Shown here one piece after another: positions 8,344 to 16,732 of a stretch of 64,000 nt of DNA (the first letter of the stretch is position 1; each line of letters opens with the position of its first letter). A program made the position numbers and the translations under genes. Below the pieces are notes generated by a model. The model did not search any database. It worked only from the letters and a program-made list of their open reading frames with translations, and was not told the DNA's origin. The stretch covers positions 62,001 to 126,000 of the forward strand of contig CAWADG010000006.1 of NCBI GenBank assembly GCA_963780815.1. Direction: 5' to 3'. This DNA is from VRUE01 sp963780815. Its GTDB lineage: Bacteria > Actinomycetota > Thermoleophilia > Solirubrobacterales > 70-9.

Positions 8344-10832
8344 CGCTGCCTGGGAAAGCGCGCCACCGGCATGGGGTGCGGGGGTTCTCGCTCGCTTTTG
8401 CGCTTCTCGCCTGTGGGGTGACGCCTGCGATTGCGCACGCCGAGATCGGGCCCGCCGGCAACCCCGAGCTCTCCGCCCGCCTCTCCGAGCTCGTCAAGCC
8501 CGCGGTCCGCGCGGCGCCACACGCGGTGCAGGACGCGAGGCTGAGCCTGCCCCGCAGCGGCCCCGGCAGCCTCGTCCGCCGCGGCAACCGGGTCCTGGTC
8601 AACGTCCGCTTCGCCCTGGGCTTCGACGCGACGTCCGGGGCCGGAGAGCTCGCGGCGGCCGGAGCCGAGGTCGTCCACGTGAGCGCCGAATACCAGACCG
8701 TTGCCGCCTTCTCCTCACCGGGGCTCCTGCCCCGGCTCGGCGCGCTCGCCGGGGTCGAAGGCGTGAACCCGGCCCTGGCCCCGATCGCAGCCGCCAGCAA
8801 CTGCCACGGATTGGTGACGTCGGAGGGGGACGCCCAGCTCGGGGCGTCATCGGCGCGCAACGCCTTCAACGTCGAAGGGACGGGGGTGACGGTGGGGATC
8901 CTCTCCGACTCCTTCGACACCAGCCCGGAATGGACGACGACCGCCGAAGACGACGTCGCCGGCGGTGACCTCCCCGGCCCCGGGAACCCGTGCGACCGGA
9001 CGGACCCGGTCGAAGTCCTCGAGGACTTCAGCGACACAGAAGAACCGACCTTCGACGAGGGACGGGGGATGGCCCAGATCGTCCACGACCTCGCGCCCGG
9101 CGCCGATCTCGCCTTCGCGACCGCCTACCCGACCGAATTCGCATTCGCGGAAAACATCCGCAGGCTCGCCTCGCCGCCACAGGCCGGAGGAGCCGACGCC
9201 GAAATCCTCGTCGACGACATCGCCTACCTCGAAGAGCCATTCTTCCAGGACGGGCCGGTCGGGGCGGCGATCGAAGAAGTGACCGGCGCGGGCGTCTCCT
9301 ACTTCAGCGCCGCCGGCAACGACAACCTGATCGACGAAGAAGGCAATGACATCGCATCCTGGGAAACGCCCGAATTCCGCGAAACGGCCGCCTGCCCAGT
9401 CAAATTGAAACTTGCCACCGAAGCCGAAAACTGCCTCGACTTCGACCCGAGCGCCGGCGGCGAAGACCCGACATTCGGGATCACCGTCGAACCGGAAGAA
9501 ACGCTCACGGTCGACATGCAGTGGGCGGAACCGCGATTCGGCGTCGAAGCCGACCTCGACGTCTTCCTGCTGGACGAAGAAGACAAACCGATCCCCGGCG
9601 GCACCTGCGCGCTGAACGTCGCCGGCAGTTGCGACAACAACGTCGCGGGCGGCGTCGAAAGCACCGAACAGCCGGTCGAGATCTTCGGCTGGGAAAACGA
9701 ATCGAACGAACCGAAGGAAGTACGGCTTGCGGTCAACCGCTGCTTCGGGCCGTGCAACCCGGGTGCGAACACGGCGGTCGAGCCGCGGGTCAAGTTCGCG
9801 CTGCTCGAGAACGGCGGCGGGGTGTCGGAGACCGAGTATCCGAAATCGGCCGAAGGGGACATCGTCGGCCCGACGATCTTCGGGCACGCGGGAACTCCGG
9901 ACGCGATCAGCGTCGGCGCGGTCCCGTTCAACGACAGCGGAGAAGTCGAGTACTACTCATCGCATGGCCCGGTCACCCACTACTTCAAGCTCGCCGAATC
10001 GGGACCGGCGGCGGAACCGCTCGCCGAACCGCTCGACATAACCAAGCCCGATCTGGTCGCAACCGATTGCGGCCTGACGACGTTCTTCGTCCCCACCCAG
10101 ACGCCGGGGATCAACCGCTTCTGCGGAACCTCCGCCGCCGCACCCCACGCCGCGGCGGTCGCGGCGCTGATGCGGTCGGCGAATCCGACCTTGACGAACA
10201 CCCAGATTTGGACGGCCCTGGCCGCGAGCGCAAGGGCGGTGGGGAGCCTGGGGCCGGACGTGGTCGGCGCCGGCCTCGTCAACGCCAACGACGCGGTCGG
10301 CCGCGTCGCGCTGCCACCCGAAGTGGAAATCACCGAAGGCCCGGCGTCGCTCAGCTCGAACCCGAGCCCGCGGGTCGCGTTCGTCGCCAGCCGGCCCGTC
10401 ACCTTCTTCTGCTCGATCGACGAAGGGGTCCCGATCCCGTGCTCCTCTCCGTTCGTGCCGGCGACGCCGCTCGAAGACGGCGAACACACGATCACGGTCA
10501 GCGGGACGGATCTCGCGGGCCGCTCGGGGTCGAGCGAAGCCGAAACCTTCGCGATCGACACCACCGCGCCCGAGACCTCGATCCGCAAGCACCCGAAGAA
10601 GGTCGTCCGCACGACAAGAAGCAAGGTGAAGCTCAGGTTCCGGTTCGTGGCCGATGAGCCCGGCGCTACCTTCCTCTGCCGGATCGACGGCTCTCGGTTC
10701 CGCGAATGCCCGGCGAAGCTGGTCCGAAAGTTCAAGCTCGGCAAGCACAGGGTGCAGGTCAAGGCCCGCGACCAGCTCGGCAACGTCGACAGCTCGGCGG
10801 CCGGGTTCAGCTTTCGGGTCGAGAGGCCGTAG
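8340..10832 (+). CDS. Secreted subtilase-like protein with atypical catalytic motifs
   Basis: The 830-residue exported S8-like protein has a signal peptide at residues 1-35 (LLAC at 22-25 could also be a lipobox; AHA-EI is the alternative cut). A prodomain-like region (about 80-155) is followed by the peptidase core. The Asp motif is GVTVGILSDSFD (D190), the oxyanion Asn is in SAAGND (N328), and the Ser motif is FCGTSAAAPHAAAVAALM (S598). The usual HGT histidine motif is absent; DEGRGMAQIVHDLAPGA (E240) stands there. A ~200-residue insert before the Ser motif looks like a pre-peptidase-type beta domain. Two Ig-like modules with Cys pairs form the C-terminus (about 670-830). Glu codons are mostly GAA here and mostly GAG in nearby housekeeping genes. 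Its last 26 nt overlap the convergent TVP38 gene. Confidence 0.8.
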   Translation: MTLPGKARHRHGVRGFSLAFALLACGVTPAIAHAEIGPAGNPELSARLSELVKPAVRAAPHAVQDARLSLPRSGPGSLVRRGNRVLVNVRFALGFDATSGAGELAAAGAEVVHVSAEYQTVAAFSSPGLLPRLGALAGVEGVNPALAPIAAASNCHGLVTSEGDAQLGASSARNAFNVEGTGVTVGILSDSFDTSPEWTTTAEDDVAGGDLPGPGNPCDRTDPVEVLEDFSDTEEPTFDEGRGMAQIVHDLAPGADLAFATAYPTEFAFAENIRRLASPPQAGGADAEILVDDIAYLEEPFFQDGPVGAAIEEVTGAGVSYFSAAGNDNLIDEEGNDIASWETPEFRETAACPVKLKLATEAENCLDFDPSAGGEDPTFGITVEPEETLTVDMQWAEPRFGVEADLDVFLLDEEDKPIPGGTCALNVAGSCDNNVAGGVESTEQPVEIFGWENESNEPKEVRLAVNRCFGPCNPGANTAVEPRVKFALLENGGGVSETEYPKSAEGDIVGPTIFGHAGTPDAISVGAVPFNDSGEVEYYSSHGPVTHYFKLAESGPAAEPLAEPLDITKPDLVATDCGLTTFFVPTQTPGINRFCGTSAAAPHAAAVAALMRSANPTLTNTQIWTALAASARAVGSLGPDVVGAGLVNANDAVGRVALPPEVEITEGPASLSSNPSPRVAFVASRPVTFFCSIDEGVPIPCSSPFVPATPLEDGEHTITVSGTDLAGRSGSSEAETFAIDTTAPETSIRKHPKKVVRTTRSKVKLRFRFVADEPGATFLCRIDGSRFRECPAKLVRKFKLGKHRVQVKARDQLGNVDSSAAGFSFRVERP

Positions 10833-11505
10833 GACCGGGCCGCCGGGCTATCCGGTGGCCGGCGAAGAGCAGCAGCAGCAGGGCGGCCGCGGTGCCGAGC
10901 ACGAGCGGGTCGGTGAGGCTGAGTCCCTCGAGCTTGGTCCCGAAATAGACCGCCAGGGCGGTGATCGGCAGATAGCCGACGGCGGTCGTCCAGATGAAGC
11001 GCCAGGCCGGAACTCGCGCGGCCCCCGCTGCGTAGGAGACGAGGCTGAAGGGCAGAATCGGGATCAATCGCATCGCCAGCAGCAGGGTCGCGCCGCCGCG
11101 CTCGATCGTCGCCTCGATCCCCTCGAACCGCTCCTCCCCGAACCAGCGGTCGAGCAGCGGCCGCGCCAGCGAGCGGCCGATCGCGAAGCAGATCAGCCCC
11201 GAAAGGATCCAGCCGCCCATCGCCAGCGCCAGTGCCGGAAAGAAGCCATAGAGAAAGCCCGCCGCGGCGTCGATGATCTCGGCCGGGTAGAAGACAAAGG
11301 AGTGGAGCAGGGTCAGGGCCAGGATCAGGAGCGGCCCGGCGACGCCAAGGCTGTCGAGGGAGTCGCGGACTTCGGCCGTGTCGCCGCGAACCGCCGCCGT
11401 CGCTGCGTCGCGCAGCGGCTCGATCGCGACGACCATCAGCGCGAGGACCGCGATTCCCCCGAGAGTGGCCGCGATCGCGGCCGCTGACGGTCTCGGCGTC
11501 TCCAT
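10807..11505 (-). CDS. TVP38/TMEM64 family membrane protein (SNARE-associated/VTT domain)
   Basis: The 232-residue plasma-membrane protein has about six helices and the VTT-domain core: HSFVFYPAEIIDAAAGFLYGFFPALALAMGGWILSG as the first half, a loop with RWFGEERFEGIEATIERGG, then RLIPILPFSLVSYAAGAARVPAWRFIWTTAVGYLP. Relatives (DedA, TVP38) are thought to move or scramble lipids; the substrate here is unknown. ATG 11505 gives a normal family length, while the longer open frame upstream is antisense to nothing conserved. The 3' end overlaps the end of the subtilase gene by 26 nt on the opposite strand. Confidence 0.85.
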   Translation of the reverse strand: METPRPSAAAIAATLGGIAVLALMVVAIEPLRDAATAAVRGDTAEVRDSLDSLGVAGPLLILALTLLHSFVFYPAEIIDAAAGFLYGFFPALALAMGGWILSGLICFAIGRSLARPLLDRWFGEERFEGIEATIERGGATLLLAMRLIPILPFSLVSYAAGAARVPAWRFIWTTAVGYLPITALAVYFGTKLEGLSLTDPLVLGTAAALLLLLFAGHRIARRPGPTASRPES

Positions 11506-11534
11506 CAGAGGCAGTATCGCGGGGTCGGATCCGG

Positions 11535-13652
11535 CTAACCGCGGAGCCGGCCCGCGAGGCCGGAGTGACGGCTGCCTCCGTCGTCGCGGCGGACCGCCAT
11601 CGCCAGCGCCCCGGGGTCGCCGACGAGGACGCAGCTGCGCCGCGCGCGGGTGATCGCGGTGTAGATGAGCGGCCGGGTCAGCATCCGCGCGTGCGACCGG
11701 TGGCAGACGGAGACGACTATCGGCACCTCGCACCCCTGCGCCTTGTGGACCGAGATCGCGTAGGCGAGCCGCAGTGTCCCCGTCTCCCCGTACGGGATCG
11801 TCAGCGGGCCGTCCTCGGTGTCGACGGCGATCTCCTCGGCCTCGGGGTCGTCGGCGCGGAGAAAGACGATCGAGCCGTTCATCAGCCCGAGGTCGTGCGA
11901 GTTGCGGGTCTGGATCAGGCGGTCGCCGATCCGGAAGCGGTCGCTGAGCGCCCGCCTGCCGTCGGGGTTCAGCTCCGCCTGGAGGCGCTCGTTGAGGGCA
12001 TCGAGGCCGACCGGGCCACGGTACATCGGTGCCAGCACCTGGACGTCGCGGATCGGGTCGACCCCGTAGCGGCCCGGCGCCCGCTCGGCGACGACCTCGA
12101 CCACGGTGTTGAGCGCCCGCTGGGGATCGGGTCGGTCGATGAAGAAGAAGTCGCGCTCCTGCCCCTCGCGCGGCTCGAGGCGCGGGGCCCGGCCCTGGTT
12201 GATCTCGTGTGCCGCGGTGGTGATCATCGATCGGGCCGCCTGGCGGAAGATCTGGTTGAGCCGCACAACCGGTGCGATCCCGGACTCGATCAGGTCGTCG
12301 AACGGCCGGCCGGCCCCGATCGGCGGCAGCTGGTCCGCATCGCCGACGAAGACGATGTGGGTCGACTCCGCCAACCCCGCGAGCAGCACCTCGATCATCC
12401 GCAGGTTCAGCATCGAGGACTCATCGACGACGACGAGGTCGGCGGGCAGGGGGCGCGCGGGCCCGAAGGCAGGCTCGCGCCCGGGCATCCACTCGAGCAT
12501 CCGGTGGATCGTCGACGCCTCGTGCCCGGTCGCGTCCTCGAGCCTTCTGGCGGCGCGGCCGGTCGGCGCGCAGAGTGCGACGGAGGCGTTCGCCCGGGTC
12601 GCCTCGGCGACGATCGCCGCGGTGCAGACGGTCTTGCCGACACCCGGGCCGCCGGTCAGCACCGAGACCCTTGACGCGAAGGCGGCGCGCACCGCCGACC
12701 ACTGCTCGGGCGTCAGCCCGTCGGAACCCGTCTCCGGCGGCTCATGGTCGAGGGTGGGCGGGGCGGAGGCTCGGGTGCGGAGGGTGGCGGCGACGGCCAC
12801 CTCGCTGGCGTGGGTCCGCTCGCGGTAGGCGCGATCCCCGTCGACCATCATTCCGCGCGCCTCGACCAGGACCTCGGGATCCGGGCTGAGGCCGATCAGC
12901 TTCTGGGCCCGCCCGGCCAGCTCCCCAAGCGGCAGGTGGGTGTGGCCCTCCTGCTCGGCCTCGGCGATCGCGAACACGGCGGCGGCCTGGGCGCGGCGAT
13001 CCGACTCGGGGGGTACGTCGCCGGCGAGTGCGATCCGGTCGGCGCGGGCAAACCCGACGCCCTCTACCTCCGTCAGCCGGTAGGGGTCCTCGTGGAGGAT
13101 CGCCATCGCCCGGTCGCCGAAGCGGCGGTGGATCGGCGCCGCGAGGTGGGCGAGCCCGTGCGGGGCGAGTTCGACGTGGAGATCGCGGATCGCGCGCGAG
13201 GAATGCCAGGAGTCCGCGGCCGCGGCCGCCTGCCTGGCGCTGACGCCGCGGAGGGAGCCGAAGACGCCGACCGGGTCGGCGGCGATCGCGCCGAGCACGC
13301 CCTCGCCGTGCTCGTCGACGAGCCGCTCGGCGCGCGTCGGTCCGATGTGGCGCAGGGTGGTCAGGTACGCGACCCGCCCCTCGCGATCGGCGGGATCGAG
13401 GGGGAGCGCGCCGCGCGCCCTCAACTGCCTGCCGTAGCGGGTGTGGTCCTGCCAGTCTCCGCTCACCTCCGCCCGCTCGCCCTCGTTGAGGTGGGCCACC
13501 GGACCGACCAGCGCGAAGCCCTCGCCCGACTCGACGTCCTGGACCTCGAGCACCGCATAGCCGTCGTCCTCGGCGGCGAAGATGACGCCGAGGACCTCGA
13601 CCGTGCCGGAGAAGGCCGCCGCGTCGGCGTCGAACAGCGTCGCAGTGTCCAT
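11535..13652 (-). CDS. recD2: RecD2-type ATP-dependent DNA helicase
   Basis: The 705-residue protein is a superfamily 1B 5'-3' helicase of the RecD2 type, which acts in DNA repair without RecBC. The N-terminal part has an OB-like start and helix-hairpin-helix repeats (IGPTRAERLVDEHG near 103-116; EGVGFARADRIA near 197-208). Walker A is GGPGVGKT (334-341), with K340 contacting ATP. Walker B is LVVVDESSML (D410-E411). Helicase motif III is FVGDADQLPPIGAG, and motifs V/VI are YAISVHKAQGCE and LIYTAITRARR. The DNA-unwinding pin region lies between. ATG 13652 is preceded by GAGGGA and begins the conserved N-terminal domain. It points away from the stalk-protein array. Confidence 0.92.
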   Translation of the reverse strand: MDTATLFDADAAAFSGTVEVLGVIFAAEDDGYAVLEVQDVESGEGFALVGPVAHLNEGERAEVSGDWQDHTRYGRQLRARGALPLDPADREGRVAYLTTLRHIGPTRAERLVDEHGEGVLGAIAADPVGVFGSLRGVSARQAAAAADSWHSSRAIRDLHVELAPHGLAHLAAPIHRRFGDRAMAILHEDPYRLTEVEGVGFARADRIALAGDVPPESDRRAQAAAVFAIAEAEQEGHTHLPLGELAGRAQKLIGLSPDPEVLVEARGMMVDGDRAYRERTHASEVAVAATLRTRASAPPTLDHEPPETGSDGLTPEQWSAVRAAFASRVSVLTGGPGVGKTVCTAAIVAEATRANASVALCAPTGRAARRLEDATGHEASTIHRMLEWMPGREPAFGPARPLPADLVVVDESSMLNLRMIEVLLAGLAESTHIVFVGDADQLPPIGAGRPFDDLIESGIAPVVRLNQIFRQAARSMITTAAHEINQGRAPRLEPREGQERDFFFIDRPDPQRALNTVVEVVAERAPGRYGVDPIRDVQVLAPMYRGPVGLDALNERLQAELNPDGRRALSDRFRIGDRLIQTRNSHDLGLMNGSIVFLRADDPEAEEIAVDTEDGPLTIPYGETGTLRLAYAISVHKAQGCEVPIVVSVCHRSHARMLTRPLIYTAITRARRSCVLVGDPGALAMAVRRDDGGSRHSGLAGRLRG

Positions 13653-13799
13653 TCCCTCAAAGCTAGCGGCGAGGGGGGCGGCAGATCGCCGGCGCCCTCG
13701 CGCGGATTTGACGGCCGACGCGCGCTCTAGGTTTCCGGCACGCGTCACCACTGAGGCGGCGGCGCCAATGCGTCTCGACCGAGAAGGAGGAAGCACTCG

Positions 13800-14495
13800 A
13801 TGAGGAGAGCCCGCAGGAGCCTGACCTACGGCAACGTCGTCGCCACCCTGGCGCTGTTCCTCGCCCTCAGCGGCGGCGCCGTCTGGGCCGCGAACAAGAT
13901 CACCAGCAAGCAGATCGGCAAGAGCGCGGTCAAGAACAAGAACCTCGCCAAGAACGCGGTCAAGGCAAAGAACCTGGCGAAGAAGTCGGTGACGTCGGCG
14001 AAACTCGCCAACGGTGCGGTGAAGAACGCCGCGATTGCCGACGGCGCCGTCAACTTCGCCAAACTCGCGGCGGGCACGAACGTGGTTGCGAGCTCGACCG
14101 CCGGTCCGCTGCCTGCGAACCAAAACAGCCTGACGACGGTTTCGTTCAACCCACCTCTCACCGTGACTCCGGTCGCCGGACAGCCGCTGACCGTCAATTT
14201 CGAAGCACGTGGGACGCTCAGCCAGCCCGCCGAAGAAGACTGCGGGGTAGAGATCCTCCCCACCGTCAACGGCAATCCGCTGATCGTCGGCGAGCTCCTC
14301 TCCCTCCAATCGCCTGACATCCCGCCGGAACCGATTTTCCCGAATGGCGTCCCGGTGGCGAGCATCAGCTTTCCGGTCGGGCTCGCCCAACCCGGGGTGG
14401 CGCAGAGCATCGGCGCGGTGATGGTCGGTGACGAAGACTGCACCGCGGGGTCGAGGGTCGACCAGATCGTGGCTGTGGTCACCCAGGAAAAGTGA
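13800..14495 (+). CDS. Secreted stalk protein, array member 1
   Basis: The 231-residue protein has an N-terminal signal or anchor helix (VVATLALFLALSGGAVWAA) followed by about five ~10-residue repeats of the type [NK]-L-A-x-x-[AS]-V-x-x-K (residues ~34-85), rich in Lys, Ala and Asn. A ~140-residue C-terminal domain follows, with Cys pairs and a terminal strand IVAVVTQEK. Such repeats probably form an elongated beta-structure carrying a head domain outside the cell; the function is unknown. The start ATG has an AAGGAGGAA ribosome site. Member 2 begins 10 nt after the stop. The N-terminal ~85 residues are nearly identical to members 2-4. Confidence 0.8.
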   Translation: MRRARRSLTYGNVVATLALFLALSGGAVWAANKITSKQIGKSAVKNKNLAKNAVKAKNLAKKSVTSAKLANGAVKNAAIADGAVNFAKLAAGTNVVASSTAGPLPANQNSLTTVSFNPPLTVTPVAGQPLTVNFEARGTLSQPAEEDCGVEILPTVNGNPLIVGELLSLQSPDIPPEPIFPNGVPVASISFPVGLAQPGVAQSIGAVMVGDEDCTAGSRVDQIVAVVTQEK

Positions 14496-14505
14496 GGCCG
14501 GTCCA

Positions 14506-15195
14506 ATGAGGAGATTCCGCGCAGGCCTCACCTATGTAAACGTGGTCGGAACGCTCGCGCTCTTCCTGGCCCTGAGCGGCGGGATGGTCTTTGCCGCGAG
14601 CAAGATCACCAGCAAGCAGATCGGCAAGGGCGCCGTCAAGAACAAGAACCTGGCCAAGAACGCGGTCAAGGCGAAGAACCTGGCGAAGAAGTCGGTGACG
14701 TCGGCGAAACTCGCCAACGGCGCGGTGAAGAACGCCGCGATTGCCGACGGCGCCGTCAACTTCGCCAAACTCGCGGCCGGCACGAACGTGGTTGCGAGCT
14801 CGTCGACCGCCACCGTCCCGGCAGCCCAGGAAGGCCCTGTGGCCTTCAACCCGCCTCTGTCCGCGACACCGGTCTCAGGCCAGGTGCTCACGCTCCACCT
14901 GGAGGCTCATGGCACGCTGGCCTCAAGCGAACCACCAAAACCGTGTGCGGTGGTTCCCGTTCCGGTCATCAACGGGAACCCGATGTTGATCGGCATTCTC
15001 CTCGAGCTCGCCGGAGGGGTCGCTATTCCTCCGTTCGGCAACGGCATCCCGGTTGCGGATGTCAGCCTCCCGATCGGGCTGACGCAGCCCGGGGTGCCAC
15101 AGAACGTCAGCCTGCTCGCGGTTTCGGAGGGGGGAACGAACTGCACCTCCACGTCGACCTTCCAGGTGTCGGGGGTGATCACCCAGGCGAAGTGA
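14506..15195 (+). CDS. Secreted stalk protein, array member 2
   Basis: This 229-residue paralogue of member 1 has the same signal/anchor segment and the same stalk repeats (KNKNLAKNAVKAKNLAKKSV), but a divergent head domain with its own Cys pattern (KPCAVVPVPVINGNPMLIG and EGGTNCTSTSTFQVSGVITQAK). In the N-terminus (RRFRAGLTYVNVVGT) and C-terminus it is closer to member 4 than to members 1 and 3, which shows that the duplicated unit is the gene pair. The ATG at 14506 is 10 nt after member 1 and lacks a strong ribosome site, so coupling with member 1 is likely. Confidence 0.8.
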   Translation: MRRFRAGLTYVNVVGTLALFLALSGGMVFAASKITSKQIGKGAVKNKNLAKNAVKAKNLAKKSVTSAKLANGAVKNAAIADGAVNFAKLAAGTNVVASSSTATVPAAQEGPVAFNPPLSATPVSGQVLTLHLEAHGTLASSEPPKPCAVVPVPVINGNPMLIGILLELAGGVAIPPFGNGIPVADVSLPIGLTQPGVPQNVSLLAVSEGGTNCTSTSTFQVSGVITQAK

Positions 15196-15317
15196 TCTGA
15201 GGCCAGATCGAATCCGGCGGAGCGGCGGGGCTCAGCCACGCCGCTCGCGCCGCATGCTTCGCGGCGATAGGCTCGTGGTTCGTCCGTCCAACACCCGAGC
15301 CGAGGAGGAGGCACTCA

Positions 15318-16016
15318 ATGAGGAGAGCCCGCAGGAGCCTGACCTACGGCAACGTCGTCGCCACCCTGGCGCTGTTCCTCGCCCTCAGCGGCGGCGCCGT
15401 CTGGGCCGCGAGCAAGATCACCAGCAAGCAGATCGGCAAGGGCGCGGTCAAGAACAAGAACCTCGCCAAGAACGCGGTCAAGGCGAAGAACCTGGCGAAG
15501 AACTCGGTGACCTCGGCGAAGATCGCGAAGAGCGCGGTCAAGAACGCCAATCTCGCCGACGGGGCGGTCAACTTCGCGAAACTGGCCGCCGGCACCAACG
15601 TGATCGCCAGCGCGACCGCGGGCCCCGTCGCCGCGAACCAGGACGGCCCTGTGAACATTCCTCTCAACCCGCCGCTGACGGTGACGCCGACCGCCGGGCA
15701 GCCGCTGACCGTGAGCATCGAGGCGCGCGGTACGTTGACCGCCTCCGGGACCGACACCTGCAACGCGGCGGCGCTACCGACCGTCAACGGCAATCCCCTC
15801 CTGATCGGCGAGCTGGCGGCCCTGCAGTCTCCCGACAACCCGCCTGAACCGCCGTTCACCAGCGGCATCCCGGTCTCCGGGGTCAGCTTCCCGGTCGGCC
15901 TCTCCCAACCTGGCGTGCCGCAGAGCATCGGGCTGCAATTGCTCGGCGACGAAGAAGATTGCGCCGCCGGATCGCGGATCGATCAGATCGCGGTCGTCGT
16001 CACCCAGGTCAAGTGA
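15318..16016 (+). CDS. Secreted stalk protein, array member 3
   Basis: The 232-residue paralogue matches member 1 in the first 20 residues and in the C-terminal domain (GDEEDCAAGSRIDQIAVVVTQVK). It starts the second copy of the two-gene unit after a 122-nt gap that carries its own strong ribosome site (GAGGAGGAGG) and probably a promoter. The stalk reads KNSVTSAKIAKSAVKNANLADGAVNFAKL, giving the intact reference for the frameshift in member 4. Confidence 0.8.
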   Translation: MRRARRSLTYGNVVATLALFLALSGGAVWAASKITSKQIGKGAVKNKNLAKNAVKAKNLAKNSVTSAKIAKSAVKNANLADGAVNFAKLAAGTNVIASATAGPVAANQDGPVNIPLNPPLTVTPTAGQPLTVSIEARGTLTASGTDTCNAAALPTVNGNPLLIGELAALQSPDNPPEPPFTSGIPVSGVSFPVGLSQPGVPQSIGLQLLGDEEDCAAGSRIDQIAVVVTQVK

Positions 16017-16026
16017 GGTCCGCCCG

Positions 16027-16706
16027 ATGAGGAGACTACGCGCAGGCCTCACCTATGTGAACATCGTCGCCACCCTGGCGCTGTTCCTCGCCCTCAGCGG
16101 CGGCGCCGTCTGGGCCGCGAACAAGGTCACCAGCAAGCAGATCGGCAAGGGCGCGGTCAAGAACAAGAACCTCGCCAAGAACGCGGTCAAGGCGAAGAAC
16201 CTGGCGAAGAACTCGGTGACCTCGGCGAAATCGCGAAGAGCGCGGTCAAGAACGCGAATCTCGCCGACGGCGCGGTCAACTTCGCGAAATTGGCGGCCGG
16301 GACGAGCGTGGTCGCCAGCTCCGCGGCGGGCCCCTTTTCGGCCAGCCAGGAAGGGCCGGTGGCATTCAACCCGCCGCTGAGCGTGACTCCGGTCGCCGGG
16401 CAACCGCTGACCGTGAGCGTCGAGGCTCGTGCCACCTTTGCCAACGAAGGGGGGCTTCCCTGCGTGGTCGTCCCATTCCCGGTCGTCAACGGAAACCCGA
16501 TGTTGTTCGGCGAGCTATCGGCGCTCGTCTCACCGGGAGGCATCTCCCAATTTCCCAATGGCATCACCGTCAGCGAGAACAGCTTCCCGGTCGGGCTCAC
16601 GGCGCCGGGCGTGCCGCAGACGATTGGCCTCTACGTAATCAACCAGGGGAACTGCACGCCTGCCTCAACCGTCCAGGTCTCGGTCGTGGTGACACAGGCG
16701 AAGTGA
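16027..16706 (+). pseudogene. Secreted stalk protein, array member 4, frameshifted
   Basis: This fourth paralogue (second gene of the second unit) reads normally through VTSAK and then loses frame near 16229. Member 3 has gcgaagatcgcg where member 4 has gcgaaatcgcg, a loss of one G. After the shift the other frame continues with an intact stalk end (FAKLAAGTSVVASS) and the complete head domain to the stop at 16706 (TPASTVQVSVVVTQAK). With one base restored the protein would be about 226 residues. It may be a real single-base deletion or an assembly error; nothing else in the gene is damaged. Confidence 0.75.
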
Positions 16707-16732
16707 GCGGGCGACATAGCCCGAGCGCTCAC
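16703..16732. terminator. Bidirectional hairpin between convergent genes
   Basis: GTGAGCG pairs with CGCTCAC around an inner GGC/GCC stem. The hairpin spans the stop codons of the fourth stalk gene (16706) and of the convergent TetR gene (16729). There is no long T-run on either side, so the strength is uncertain. Confidence 0.5.

Larger units (their letters stand above)
13800..16706 (+). repeat. Tandem duplication of a two-gene stalk-protein unit
   Basis: Four paralogues lie in the order 1-2, 3-4. Members 1 and 3 share one N- and C-terminal type and members 2 and 4 the other. The gap inside each pair is 10 nt in both units, and the gap between pairs is 122 nt. The ~85-codon 5' ends are nearly identical at the DNA level in all four, while the head domains differ, which suggests gene conversion of the stalk part or selection on the heads. 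Confidence 0.8.

Noticed and set aside
13653..14531. Upstream extension of the RecD2 frame to 998 residues
   Set aside because: The extra part is antisense to the first stalk gene and low complexity; the helicase domain starts at ATG 13652.
13860..16320. CRISPR-like or minisatellite repeat
   Set aside because: The repeated DNA is coding sequence of stalk repeats in four paralogous genes, without spacers of equal length.
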